A stretch of DNA of 64,000 bases from an uncultured Maricaulis sp. GTDB lineage: Bacteria; Pseudomonadota; Alphaproteobacteria; Caulobacterales; Maricaulaceae. Where the stretch lies: the NCBI RefSeq assembly GCF_947259345.1, contig NZ_CAMYLS010000019.1, positions 142,752 through 206,751 of the forward strand. Reading direction: 5' to 3'. Positions 27,167 through 35,749 of the stretch are shown here, in pieces; the first letter of the stretch is position 1, and the number at the start of each line of letters is the position of its first letter. The translations under genes were made by a program, and so were the position numbers. The notes below the pieces were generated by a model. That model was not told the DNA's origin, made no database searches, and saw nothing but the letters and a program-made list of their open reading frames with translations.

Positions 27167-28711
27167 TTGCCCAGCCAAACCAGCCGTTCCACGCTCAATG
27201 TCCGCAATGCCACGCTGGAGGATATCCCCGGCATCATCGCGCTCGTCGGCAAGGTGTATCCCGAAATGGGAGCCTATTCAGCGGGCATGCTGCAGGGGCA
27301 GATCTCCAACTTCGCCGACGGTCAGGTCGTGGTGGAGTATGACAGCGAGATTGTCGGTTACGCGGCCAGTTTCATTATCGATGGCGATACAGCGCTCAAG
27401 CCGCACACTTGGGACTCCATCACAGGCGGCGGCTATGCCTCGCGCCACAATCCCAAGGGTGAATGGCTGTACGGGATGGAGGTCTGTGTCGACCCGGACC
27501 GCCGCCGTCTGCGTATTGGTCAGCGCCTCTATGACGCCCGCAAGGAATTGGCCGAGCGCTATGAGCTGGACGGGATCGTTTTCGGCGGGCGCATGCCGAA
27601 CTGGCAGCGCAAACGCAAGCAATACACGTCGGCCAAGGCCTATCTTGATGCTGTCATGGCGCAGGAAGTCTCCGACCCGGTGATCCGCTTCCAGACCCGG
27701 ATGGGGTTTGAACCGATCGGGGTCCTGAAAGCCTATCTGCCCAGCGACCGGGCCTCGCGGGGATGGGCCAGCCATATGGTCTGGCGCAATCCCTATGCCG
27801 TGGAGCAAAAGCTCAGTGCCAACGCCCCGCCCGGACAAAAAGACATTGTCCGGGTCGCGACGGTGCAATTCCAGCAGAGGCGGGTTGAGAGTTTCGACGA
27901 GTTTATCAGCAATATCGAATATTTCGTCGATGTGACCTCGGATTATCGCTGTGATTTCGTGGTCTTTCCGGAGCTCTTTACCCTGCAGCTTCTCGCGCTC
28001 GAGGAAACCCGGCTGACCCATGCCCAGTCCATCGAACGCCTGACCGAGTACACGCCGCATTTCGTCGAGAAAATGCGCGAACTGGCGATCAGCTATAATA
28101 TCAACATAATCGGCGGCTCTCACCCGACCCGGACGGAGGATGACGACATCCAGAATGTCGCCTATGTCTTCCTGCGCGACGGGTCAGTGCATGCTCAGGA
28201 AAAGATCCACCCGACGCCATCCGAGCGGCATTGGTGGAATATCCTTGGCGGCGACGAGATCATCACCATCCCGACCGATTGCGGTCCGATCGGCGTTCTG
28301 ATCTGTTATGACAGTGAATTCCCCGAATTGGCGCGCAAGCTGGTGGATGCCGGCGCGAAACTCCTCTTCGTTCCTTTCTGCACCGATAACCGCCAAGGCT
28401 ATTTGCGGGTGCGCTATTGCGCCCAGGCGCGGGCGATCGAGAACCAGTGTTATGTAGTGATGTCCGGCAATGTGGGAAATCTGCCGGGTGTGGAAAACAT
28501 GGACATCCAATACGCCCAGTCCTGCATTCTCACGCCCTGCGACTTCCGTTTCGCGCGCGATGGCGTGGCCGCGGAATGTACCGAGAATGTTGAGACGGTT
28601 GCCATTGCCGATCTGGATCTGACCGATCTGGACTGGGCCCGGCAGGAAGGTACGGTCCGCAATCTTCGTGATCGTCGATTTGATCTCTACAAGGTCGATT
28701 GGAAAGCCTGA
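27167..28711 (+). CDS. GNAT acetyltransferase fused to carbon-nitrogen hydrolase (nitrilase)
   Basis: The 514-residue fusion has an N-terminal GNAT domain (about 5-205, with the acetyl-CoA loop region around DPDRRRLRIGQRLYDAR) and a C-terminal nitrilase-superfamily amidohydrolase (about 215-510). The hydrolase triad is intact: E269 in FPELFTLQ, K346 in QEKIHPTPSER and C380 in GVLICYDSEFPE. The start is a TTG with AGGGG 6 bases upstream. That ribosome site can be sequestered in a leader stem. Its stop overlaps the next GNAT start by one base. The two enzymes that follow and the fusion look like a small-molecule amide pathway; the substrate is unknown. Confidence 0.88.
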   Translation: MPSQTSRSTLNVRNATLEDIPGIIALVGKVYPEMGAYSAGMLQGQISNFADGQVVVEYDSEIVGYAASFIIDGDTALKPHTWDSITGGGYASRHNPKGEWLYGMEVCVDPDRRRLRIGQRLYDARKELAERYELDGIVFGGRMPNWQRKRKQYTSAKAYLDAVMAQEVSDPVIRFQTRMGFEPIGVLKAYLPSDRASRGWASHMVWRNPYAVEQKLSANAPPGQKDIVRVATVQFQQRRVESFDEFISNIEYFVDVTSDYRCDFVVFPELFTLQLLALEETRLTHAQSIERLTEYTPHFVEKMRELAISYNINIIGGSHPTRTEDDDIQNVAYVFLRDGSVHAQEKIHPTPSERHWWNILGGDEIITIPTDCGPIGVLICYDSEFPELARKLVDAGAKLLFVPFCTDNRQGYLRVRYCAQARAIENQCYVVMSGNVGNLPGVENMDIQYAQSCILTPCDFRFARDGVAAECTENVETVAIADLDLTDLDWARQEGTVRNLRDRRFDLYKVDWKA

Positions 28712-29199
28712 TGTCGATCGCGGTCCGTGCCGCCGGTCCGGCCGATCTGGATCGGATCGATAGCATCGAGGGCGCGAGCTTCACTACCGATCGGTTTGCC
28801 CGCCGCAATCTCGCACGCATGCTGCGTGGCGGGTGCACGCAATTCCTGCTCGGGGACACAGACGCGAGGGCAGGCGGCTATCTTGCGCTGAGCCTTCGTA
28901 AGGGCAGCCGTGTCGCCCGGATTTATTCCCTCGCAGTGGCGCCGGACAGCCGTCGACGAGGTGTCGCCGAAGCCCTGATCGAGGCCGCAAAGAGGCTCGC
29001 GACCGCGCAAGGGCGTGACTGCTTGCGGCTTGAAGTCCGAGCCGGAAACAGGGCGGCGATCAATTTGTATGAGCGGCTCGGATTTCGCTTGCATGACAGG
29101 CGAAATGCCTATTACGAGGACGGTGAAACAGCCTTGGTTCTGCAAGCCCCGACCGGCCCCCACGCAGAGCCTGATAATGCGGAGCATGACCCCCTTTGA
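28711..29199 (+). CDS. GNAT family N-acetyltransferase
   Basis: The 162-residue protein has a single GNAT domain. The acetyl-CoA pyrophosphate loop is visible as VAPDSRRRGVAEALIEAA, with the expected R/Q-x-x-G-x-G/A pattern, followed by the C-terminal NRAAINLYERLGFRLHDRRNAYYEDGETALVL. It resembles RimI-like alpha-N-acetyltransferases. The ATG shares a base with the upstream stop (TGATG). The next gene starts inside its own stop (TTGA), so all three are coupled. In related clusters, from memory, the corresponding GNAT is sometimes fused to a C39-type peptidase. That domain is absent here. Confidence 0.88.
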   Translation: MSIAVRAAGPADLDRIDSIEGASFTTDRFARRNLARMLRGGCTQFLLGDTDARAGGYLALSLRKGSRVARIYSLAVAPDSRRRGVAEALIEAAKRLATAQGRDCLRLEVRAGNRAAINLYERLGFRLHDRRNAYYEDGETALVLQAPTGPHAEPDNAEHDPL

Positions 29200-30683
29200 G
29201 CGACTGGCTCATTCTCGTTGAATTTCCCAACGACCTCGCCCAGCACGAAACCCCGCACAAAGTGCTGCGCGTTCGCGATTACCTCGCCAATCCGGCCCTG
29301 TTCACCCAGCGCCGCCCCAATATTCTCAATCTGGCGCGCTCCTATGGCTACCAGACGCAGGGTTATTACGCCTCGCTGCTGGCCGAGGCTCGCGGACACC
29401 GGATTGCCCCGACCGCCCAGACCATGGTCGAGCTGTCCCGCAAGAGCCTCTATGCCCAGGCGCTCCCGGAGCTCAATGCGGCGCTGGCGCGCGAGTGCCG
29501 CGATCCATCCAGCCTGCCCTCCACCCTGACAATCGCTTTCGGGCGCGTCGATCAGGCCGGGCTGACCCGTTTTGGAAAGCTCCTTTTCGACTGGTTCCGC
29601 GTGCCGGTTCTGGAAGTATCGCTGGGCAAAGCAGGGCAGGGCATTGATCGCATTCGGCCACTGGCCCCGAACAGTCTCAAGGGCGAGGTCCGGGCCTTCT
29701 TCCTCGACGCGCTCGAAACCTATACCCAGCGTGGCTGGTCCGACCGCAAGGAGCGGTCGCCTGCGCGTTGGTCCCTGGCAGTCCTGACCGATCCGGCGGA
29801 AGACATGCCGCCGTCCAAACCCGCCTCACTGAAACGGCTCGCCAGCGTCGCCGCACGGATGGGCGTGGAGGTGGCCTTTATCGGTCCCAATGATTTGGCC
29901 AGTCTCGCCGAGTATGATGCTCTCTTCATCCGCATGACGACCGCGATCGACAATGTCACCTACCGCTTCGCCCGACGCGCTGAGCAGGAGGGCATGCCGG
30001 TGATCGACGACACGGCCTCGATGATCCGTTGCACCAACAAGGTCTTCCTGAAGGAATTGCTGGAATTGGGCGGCGTGGCAGCACCGCGCACGGAGGTCAT
30101 TGACGAGAACCAGCCGCTCGACGGCTTGATGGACCGGCTGGGGACGCCGGTGGTGTTGAAGGCGCCCGATGGCTCATTCTCCCGATCGGTACACAAGGTC
30201 TCGACCGAAGCCGACCTCAAGATGCGGGCGAAACAATTATTCGAGGACACGGCGCTGATCATTGCCCAAGAATATCTTCCCACCAGTTTCGACTGGCGTG
30301 TCGGTGTCCTGGATGGCGAAGCCCTGTTCGCCTGTCAGTACAAGATGGCGAAAGGGCATTGGCAGATCATCAAGCATCGCGAGGGCGCCAAATCGCTGGA
30401 GGGCGGCTCCGCGACCTTCGACGTGGTTGACGCGCCGGCCGCAGTCATCGAGACGGCACTCGCAGCGGCCCGCCTGATTGGCAGTGGCCTGTACGGGATC
30501 GATCTCAAGGAAACACCGGAGGGTGTTTACGTCATCGAGATCAATGACAATCCGAACCTGGAAAGCGATGTGGAAGGCCTTGTCCTCAAGGACCGTCTCT
30601 GGGAATCCATCATCCGCTGGTTCGCCCGTCGCCTGGAAACCCGGATCGGGCTTTCGGCTTTACCGGCCCAAGCCCGGACCTGA
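29196..30683 (+). CDS. RimK-family ATP-grasp ligase with N-terminal RLAN domain
   Basis: The 495-residue protein has an N-terminal RLAN (RimK-like ATP-grasp N-terminal) domain (about 1-150, starting MSDWLILVEFPNDLAQHETPHKV) and a C-terminal ATP-grasp ligase (about 200-480). The ATP-grasp hallmarks are PVVLKAPDGSFSRSVHKV (P-loop-like), IIAQEYLPTSFDWRVGVLDGE and the metal-binding end VYVIEINDNPNLESDVEG. Such enzymes form amide bonds between a carboxylate and an amine, often adding amino acids to peptides. The start is TTG at 29196, overlapping the previous stop by four bases, with GGAG 10-11 bases upstream. Confidence 0.9.
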   Translation: MSDWLILVEFPNDLAQHETPHKVLRVRDYLANPALFTQRRPNILNLARSYGYQTQGYYASLLAEARGHRIAPTAQTMVELSRKSLYAQALPELNAALARECRDPSSLPSTLTIAFGRVDQAGLTRFGKLLFDWFRVPVLEVSLGKAGQGIDRIRPLAPNSLKGEVRAFFLDALETYTQRGWSDRKERSPARWSLAVLTDPAEDMPPSKPASLKRLASVAARMGVEVAFIGPNDLASLAEYDALFIRMTTAIDNVTYRFARRAEQEGMPVIDDTASMIRCTNKVFLKELLELGGVAAPRTEVIDENQPLDGLMDRLGTPVVLKAPDGSFSRSVHKVSTEADLKMRAKQLFEDTALIIAQEYLPTSFDWRVGVLDGEALFACQYKMAKGHWQIIKHREGAKSLEGGSATFDVVDAPAAVIETALAAARLIGSGLYGIDLKETPEGVYVIEINDNPNLESDVEGLVLKDRLWESIIRWFARRLETRIGLSALPAQART

Positions 30684-30721
30684 GGAAAGGCCCCAAAATC
30701 CGGGCGAGGGACTGTTCGGGC

Positions 30722-30850
30722 TTAGCTGGACGCGTCTTGAACGGCTTCGCCGGCGCGTTCGATGTCCTGGCCTGCACCACGCAGTGTATTGCAGCCGGCC
30801 AGACTGATGGCGAACAGTGTCATTGCGGTCAAAGTGATGATCTTCTTCAT
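30722..30850 (-). CDS. Entericidin A/B family small lipoprotein
   Basis: The 42-residue protein begins MKKIITLTAMTLFAISLAGC, a complete lipoprotein signal with lipobox LAGC (Cys 20). It continues NTLRGAGQDIERAGEAVQDASS, the amphipathic tail typical of entericidins (NTxxGxGxDIxxxGxAI). These are small envelope lipoproteins linked to stress and cell lysis in enterobacteria. AAGGA precedes the start by 6 bases. It stands alone and is convergent with the RimK-like gene, with 38 bases between the stops. Confidence 0.9.
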   Translation of the reverse strand: MKKIITLTAMTLFAISLAGCNTLRGAGQDIERAGEAVQDASS

Positions 30851-30934
30851 GGCAAATCCTTTTCTGTGCCGTCGCGGCAGCATGCAAGAGCCCGCGCCGA
30901 TGGACAACAAATAGCCACGGGGTCACAGAGAATC

Positions 30935-31357
30935 CTACTGCGCGCCCTGTTGCGCTGCTTGCGGTCCGACCAGGTGATCAGCGTCACTCAGGCTGGCGAG
31001 ATAGACGATAATGCTCCGTCGAGCGTCGGCGTCATCCAGGCGAAAGCGCATTCGTGTACCTGGTATCATTGCAGTCGGGTCGGCGAGCCAGCGGTCGAGG
31101 GTCTCGGCATTCCAGACAATCGCCGCCTCGGCGAGCGCGTCCGAGTAGGGATAGTCAGGCACGGCGCCCGCGGCGCGGCCAAAGACACCTCGATGCATGG
31201 GCCCATACTTGTTGCGGTCTGGCGCGTGGCAGTTTCCGCAATATTGCCGGTAAAGGACTTCGCCACGCTCTGCTTGCGGTGCCGGATCAGGTGCACTGTC
31301 GCTCATGGCAAGGGACATCAAGGCCAGGAACGTTGTGGATGAGGGCAGTCCGATCAT
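30935..31357 (-). CDS. Class I c-type cytochrome
   Basis: The 140-residue protein contains one haem-binding motif, CGNCH (C40, C43, H44), and a plausible distal Met in PGTRM. The intervening GVFGRAAGAVPDYPYSDAL is typical of cytochrome c2-type folds. A weak N-terminal hydrophobic stretch (TTFLALMSLAM) is probably an export signal, as haem attachment is periplasmic. It lies 51 bases after the truncated haemoglobin gene on the same strand, with a DUF3034 porin-like gene before that. An electron-transfer role with the exported haemoglobin is an inference from context. Confidence 0.88.
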   Translation of the reverse strand: MIGLPSSTTFLALMSLAMSDSAPDPAPQAERGEVLYRQYCGNCHAPDRNKYGPMHRGVFGRAAGAVPDYPYSDALAEAAIVWNAETLDRWLADPTAMIPGTRMRFRLDDADARRSIIVYLASLSDADHLVGPQAAQQGAQ

Positions 31358-31408
31358 GATGGCGCAGTCCGCAGTTTCGGGGGCAGCAGAGCGTGGCGAA
31401 GCAAGGTG

Positions 31409-31873
31409 TCACTCCGCAATAATGTCGCGATGTTGCGGAGCGAGGGCTGCGAGGAGCCGGTTCTGGGCCCGGAAGGGAACCCCATTATCACTCATCGCGA
31501 CCTGCAGGTTCTCGACGAGGGCATAGAAGTCCGCCTCCGTGACGCCCATGCCCCGATGGGCTTCTGACATCGAACGTCCGGTGTAGGTGCAGGGGCCGTT
31601 GAGGATGACGCAAAACTGCTCGACAAGCATGCGCTTGACGCGCGTTTCGTCGATCCCCCGGAAGAATGGCGCGGTGCGTTCGTCCGCGTTCAGATTGACC
31701 AGGAAGTCATCCATGATCCGCTCCAGGCCAGGGCGGCCGCCAAAGCGTTCGAACAGGTCCTGTCCGTCCGTGATGACCGGTGTGACCGGAGCGGAGTCCT
31801 GGGCCGCGAGCGCCGGCATGGCGGAGCTGGCCAGAAAGGTGAGGGCGAGGCCCGTCGTCAATGTCTTGAGCAT
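31409..31873 (-). CDS. Exported group 1 truncated haemoglobin
   Basis: The 154-residue protein has a Sec signal peptide (about 1-24, LALTFLASSAMPALAAQD) and a 2-on-2 globin domain. The family pattern LFERFGGRPGLERIMDDFL, GPCTYTGRSMSEAH with proximal haem His H106, and GVPFRAQNRLLAALAP is clear. Truncated haemoglobins bind O2 or NO and are usually cytoplasmic, so a secretion signal is notable. The gene sits between DUF3034 and cytochrome c genes in the same direction, with gaps of 35 and 51 bases, and they probably form one transcript. Confidence 0.9.
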   Translation of the reverse strand: MLKTLTTGLALTFLASSAMPALAAQDSAPVTPVITDGQDLFERFGGRPGLERIMDDFLVNLNADERTAPFFRGIDETRVKRMLVEQFCVILNGPCTYTGRSMSEAHRGMGVTEADFYALVENLQVAMSDNGVPFRAQNRLLAALAPQHRDIIAE

Positions 31874-31908
31874 GATTGTACTCCTGCGTTTGGACGCGAT
31901 TATCGGGA

Positions 31909-32802
31909 TCAGAAAGAGAAGTTCAGGGAGGCGTAGACGCCGGTCTGGTCACCCACCACGATATTGCCGAGATCGACATAGGCGAGCGTGGCCGAGACAT
32001 TCTTGGTCGGCGCCCATGCGACGAAGACGTCGAAGGCGTCACCCTCGGCGGCGATGGCGAGATTGTCCGGCTTGGTCCGATATTCTGCACCGACCGCCAG
32101 AAAGCGATTGATCAGATAGGCGGCAGACGCCTCGAACTCGACACTGTAATCCTCGTCAAAGCCGAGAATGCCGAACTGGTTGGCCTGGGTCATCCGGACC
32201 GTGGCGTTCAGCAGCAGGCTCTGGTCAAGATAAAGCTTCGTGGCGGACAGATAGACATCCAGCCCATCGCCGTCATCGGCGCCGAGTGACTGGACCAGTG
32301 CGTCCTGGGCATTGTCCTTGTACTGGATGCCGACCGAAACCTGCGGGATCCAGCTGTCCTGCTCCAGCACGGCATCACCGAACAGACGGACCTTTGCGCC
32401 GTAAGTGGTCACGTCGATATCGTATTCCGGGCCGAGACCGAGCGCGACGCCGACATCTTCGAGATTGAAGGATTGCTGCGAGATCGAGAGTTCGACGCGA
32501 TTGAAGATCCCGACCTGGACGCCATAACTTTCCAGTGAATAGTCATCCGTCTCGACGCGGGTGAAATACCCGGCGCCACCGATCTGGTTTTCGGTCCCGT
32601 ACCCCGCGATCAGGGCCCAGGGGGTCAGACCGCCGCCGGCCGACCCTTCGACCTGGCTCACCCCGCCGGTCAGGAGCAGGCGACCCGAAGAGGGGCCGCT
32701 CAGATTGAACAGGCCGTCGCCATCCTGGCTGAAGGCCGGCGCGGTCGTCGTACCGAGCGCAAGACTGGTCAGGACGAGTGATAAGCGTGATGTGAATGCC
32801 AT
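31909..32802 (-). CDS. DUF3034 family outer-membrane beta-barrel protein
   Basis: The 297-residue protein has a signal peptide (about 1-25, ending TAPAFSQD). The DUF3034 signature GRLLLTGGVSQVEGSAGGGLTPWALIAGYGTENQIG follows as separate conserved pieces. Alternating hydrophobic strands run to a C-terminal aromatic residue (YASLNFSF), typical of outer-membrane barrels. The function of the family is not established. It leads a minus-strand group with the exported haemoglobin and cytochrome c, and is divergent from an ECF sigma factor gene, suggesting control from the shared 204-base region. Confidence 0.87.
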   Translation of the reverse strand: MAFTSRLSLVLTSLALGTTTAPAFSQDGDGLFNLSGPSSGRLLLTGGVSQVEGSAGGGLTPWALIAGYGTENQIGGAGYFTRVETDDYSLESYGVQVGIFNRVELSISQQSFNLEDVGVALGLGPEYDIDVTTYGAKVRLFGDAVLEQDSWIPQVSVGIQYKDNAQDALVQSLGADDGDGLDVYLSATKLYLDQSLLLNATVRMTQANQFGILGFDEDYSVEFEASAAYLINRFLAVGAEYRTKPDNLAIAAEGDAFDVFVAWAPTKNVSATLAYVDLGNIVVGDQTGVYASLNFSF

Positions 32803-33006
32803 GTGTTCCCCCGCGTGGAAAAGAATGGGTCGACACCGCCGAAAGGGCGGCCTCGGGAGCAGTAACGAAGCGCGTCGCGAAGCGGATGCATCGAGGCTTC
32901 AAAAACACGATCCGACCCCGGGATTGCCTTTGAGCCGCGGCGGGCTATGTGCCGGGAGGGTGGCCGGTTTATGCGGTCTTGATGATCGGACAGGTGCGAA
33001 AAACTC

Positions 33007-33546
33007 ATGGATCCGGAACGGCCAAAAGCGCTGTTGAAACAGGTCTCTCTCGGGAGTCGCTCGGCCTTCAGCGAACTCTATGACATCACGAATGCGAAGC
33101 TGTTCGGGGTGACCCTGCGTATCTTGCATGACCGCGCTGAAGCCGAGGAAGCCGTGCAGGATTGCTATCTCAATGTCTGGCGACGCGCCGCCAAGTATGA
33201 TGCCGGACGGGCGAGCGCCATGTCCTGGCTGATTGCGGTTGCCCGGAATGCCGCGATTGACCGCTTGCGCCGTCGCCGCGAGACCGCGCCACTCGAGTCC
33301 GCGCCGGAACCGGCGGATGAGAGCCACTCGGCCGAGGACCTCGTGGTCTTTGCGGGCGAGGCGGATCGGCTGCATGATTGCCTCGGTGCCTTGTCCGGGA
33401 AGGAATCGGAATTTGTGCGACAGGCCTTCATGACCGGGCAATCCTACCCGGAGGTCGCCCGGGCGGCTGACAAACCCCTGGGAACCGTAAAAAGCGTCAT
33501 CCGCCGCGCGCTCATGAAGCTGCGAGATTGCCTGGAGCCGTCATGA
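33007..33546 (+). CDS. ECF-type RNA polymerase sigma factor
   Basis: The 179-residue sigma factor has region 2 (about 20-90: FSELYDITNAKLFGVTLRIL, AEAEEAVQDCYLNVWRRA) and region 4 (about 120-175, with the helix-turn-helix QSYPEVARAADKPLGTVKSVIRRALMKLRDCL). It matches the SigK-like ECF group that is paired with RskA-type anti-sigma factors. Its stop overlaps the anti-sigma start by four bases. The sigma/anti-sigma pair faces the DUF3034, truncated haemoglobin and cytochrome c genes, which are plausible but unproven targets. Confidence 0.92.
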   Translation: MDPERPKALLKQVSLGSRSAFSELYDITNAKLFGVTLRILHDRAEAEEAVQDCYLNVWRRAAKYDAGRASAMSWLIAVARNAAIDRLRRRRETAPLESAPEPADESHSAEDLVVFAGEADRLHDCLGALSGKESEFVRQAFMTGQSYPEVARAADKPLGTVKSVIRRALMKLRDCLEPS

Positions 33547-34295
33547 CCGAGCACGAGACCCCATCTTCCCACGGCCCCGACCTGCTGGCGGCAGAATATG
33601 TCCTGGGCGTCCTCGATGTGTCCGAGCGCGAAGCCGCGGAAACTCGGCTGCAAGAGGATGCGGATTTCGCGGACGCCGTGGCGCGCTGGCAGGGACGATT
33701 GGGTCCGCTGGCGGCGCCGGTCAGTCCGGTGTCGCCGTCGCCGGCGCTCAAACGACGCATTGAAGCGGCTCTGTTCGGGTCAGGCACGACAGAGACATCA
33801 TCAACGGGCTGGCTGGGGAGCCTGGTGTTCTGGCGCACGACCACCGCCGTCTCGGCAGTCGCAGCTGCAATCGCCATTGCCGTGAACCTGGTCCAGCCAA
33901 CCGGTCCCGCCGGCCCGTTGGAGCCGGACGGCGTCGAGACCTCATCCTCGGGCTATTTTGCAGCCTTGCGCGATGGCGATGCGGCGCCGGTCATTCTGGT
34001 CCGCTTCGAGCCGGACACGGGCGAACTGGTCTTGAGCGGTCCGGTCGCGAGTGATCTCGCGGATCCGGTCCAGCCCGAACTCTGGATTATCCCGCCCGGT
34101 GAAGCGCCGCGCTCGCTCGGCTTGATCGCTGACACGGATGGCGTGGTGGATTCACGCGTACCGGTAGGAGCCGAGCTGGTAGCGGCAATCGGTGAGGGGG
34201 CGGTTCTCGCCATCAGCCTGGAGCCGCCAGGCGGGTCGCCGACCGGCGCTCCGACAGGCCCGGTGATCGCTGTCGGCACGGTTCAAACGCTCTGA
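33543..34295 (+). CDS. RskA-type anti-sigma factor
   Basis: The 250-residue inner-membrane protein has a cytoplasmic N-terminal anti-sigma domain (about 1-75, LLAAEYVLGVLDVSEREAAETRL) and one membrane helix at about 98-116 (TTTAVSAVAAAIAIAVNLV). A periplasmic RskA C-terminal domain follows, including PVQPELWIIPPGEAPRSLGLI. It should hold the ECF sigma inactive until an envelope signal releases it. The ATG at 33543 overlaps the sigma stop (ATGA), so the proteins are made in a coupled ratio. The left end of the integrative element lies only 24 bases after its stop. Confidence 0.92.
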   Translation: MTEHETPSSHGPDLLAAEYVLGVLDVSEREAAETRLQEDADFADAVARWQGRLGPLAAPVSPVSPSPALKRRIEAALFGSGTTETSSTGWLGSLVFWRTTTAVSAVAAAIAIAVNLVQPTGPAGPLEPDGVETSSSGYFAALRDGDAAPVILVRFEPDTGELVLSGPVASDLADPVQPELWIIPPGEAPRSLGLIADTDGVVDSRVPVGAELVAAIGEGAVLAISLEPPGGSPTGAPTGPVIAVGTVQTL

Positions 34296-34319
34296 CTTGA
34301 CGGATGTCCGGCTGTCCGG

Positions 34320-34333
34320 TGGCGGAGGGGGAG
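34320..34333 (+). repeat. Left attachment-site core (attL)
   Basis: TGGCGGAGGGGGAG is identical to the last 14 bases of the tRNA-Ser gene including its encoded CCA. It lies in direct orientation to the copy at 39034-39047. Confidence 0.75.
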
Positions 34334-34452
34334 TCCGTATTACCGGCGTACCCGCATTTTCCCGCACGTCTCAAAAAGGTAAGCCTACAAAAGCATTTCC
34401 GGGCTTGCCTGTCTCGACACGTCCCAGCTTGTACCCCATAATCGCGGCTCTT

Positions 34453-34486
34453 TGTTGGGGCAATTGTTGGGGCTGCTGTTAGGGCA
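34453..34486 (+). repeat. Three direct 10-bp repeats at 12-bp spacing (putative integrase arm sites, left)
   Basis: TGTTGGGGCA (34453), TGTTGGGGCT (34465) and TGTTAGGGCA (34477) are spaced exactly 12 bases apart, just upstream of the integrase start. The same motif recurs at the right end of the element. Binding by the integrase, possibly with autoregulation, is inferred. Confidence 0.65.
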
Positions 34487-34507
34487 CGGGTCTCAAAGCG
34501 GGGCAAA

Positions 34508-35749
34508 ATGGCCGGAAGCCGGATGCTGAACAAGATGAGCGCGCGGACCGTCTCGGCGCTTATGCGTGAGGACGCCAAGCCTGGGCGACATGGCGACGGC
34601 GGTGGGCTTTACCTGAGCGTCGGGCCGGGAGGCGCGCGGCGCTGGGTGTTTCTGTTTCGCTGGCGCGGCAAGCTGAAGGAAATGGGGCTTGGCCCGGCGC
34701 GGTCTGTTTCGCTCGCAAAAGCCCGTGAACGGGCCGCAGACGCCCGCGAGAAGGTTGCGGATGGGGTGAACCCAATTGCAGCGAAACGCGCTTCCACGTC
34801 AATTCCTGAGTTCGGGGCGTTTGCGGTGGAGGTCGTCGAAAGCCTCGCCCCGCAATGGCGCAACTCGAAACACCGCGACCAGTGGAAGGCGACGCTGGCG
34901 AACGATGCGGCCGCGCTGGCGCATATCAGCGTGGACCGAATCGACACCGAGGAAGTGCTGGGAGTCCTGAAACCAATCTGGAGCGACAAGCCGGAAACCG
35001 CCTCGCGCCTTCGCGGGCGTATTGAGCGTGTTCTCGACGCGGCTAAGGCCAAGGGATACCGCGATGGCGAGAACCCGGCGCGCTGGAAAGGCCATCTGGC
35101 GAACCTGCTCCCGGCGCGGCAGAAGCTCACGCGCGGCCATCACCCCGCCATGCCCTATGCCGACATGCCGGAATTTTCGTCAGCACTACGCGCGCGCGAG
35201 GGCGTTTCGGCACGGGCGCTGGAGTTCCTGATTCTCACGGCAGCGCGGTCCGGTGAGGTGCGCGGCGCGCGCTGGTCTGAAATGGATCTGCAAAAACAGG
35301 TTTGGACCGTTCCCGCCGATCGAATGAAAGCGGGCAAGGAACACCGCGTTCCGCTCACGGCCGAAGCCGCCACCATTCTGGAGGCCATCAAACCGCTTAC
35401 CGGCGGCGAGCCGGATGCGCCGGTGTTTCCCGGAACCAAGGGCAAGCCGCTATCAGACATGTCCCTCGCGGCGGTGCTGCGCCGAATGAAGATACCAGCC
35501 AGCAAGGCGAGCGTTCACGGCTTTCGCTCCACCTTCCGCGATTGGGCGGGCGAGGCGAGTACTTTCCCGCGTGAGCTTGCTGAGGCGGCGCTGGCGCATG
35601 CGGTCGGCGATGCAGTGGAGCAGGCTTACCGGCGCGGCGATGCGCTGGAGAAGCGACGGCGGATGATGGAGGTCTGGGCGCAGTTCTATTTTTCAGCGGC
35701 TGCTGAAGCAGACGTGATTGAGCTAAAGGGACGTGCTCATGCACCGTAA
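34508..35749 (+). CDS. P4-type tyrosine recombinase (integrase)
   Basis: The 413-residue integrase has an N-terminal DUF4102/arm-binding region (DGGGLYLSVGPGGARRWVFLFRWRGK, LAKARERAADAREKVADGVNPI), a core-binding domain and a C-terminal catalytic domain. Catalytic residues are R247 (AARSGEVRG), H337 and R340 (HGFRSTFRDW), a further His in ALAHAVGD, and the nucleophile Y374 (EQAYRRG). It should insert the element into tRNA-Ser. The ATG at 34508 is used here; the ATG five codons later is an alternative. Repeated putative binding motifs lie directly upstream, suggesting self-regulation. Confidence 0.93.
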   Translation: MAGSRMLNKMSARTVSALMREDAKPGRHGDGGGLYLSVGPGGARRWVFLFRWRGKLKEMGLGPARSVSLAKARERAADAREKVADGVNPIAAKRASTSIPEFGAFAVEVVESLAPQWRNSKHRDQWKATLANDAAALAHISVDRIDTEEVLGVLKPIWSDKPETASRLRGRIERVLDAAKAKGYRDGENPARWKGHLANLLPARQKLTRGHHPAMPYADMPEFSSALRAREGVSARALEFLILTAARSGEVRGARWSEMDLQKQVWTVPADRMKAGKEHRVPLTAEAATILEAIKPLTGGEPDAPVFPGTKGKPLSDMSLAAVLRRMKIPASKASVHGFRSTFRDWAGEASTFPRELAEAALAHAVGDAVEQAYRRGDALEKRRRMMEVWAQFYFSAAAEADVIELKGRAHAP

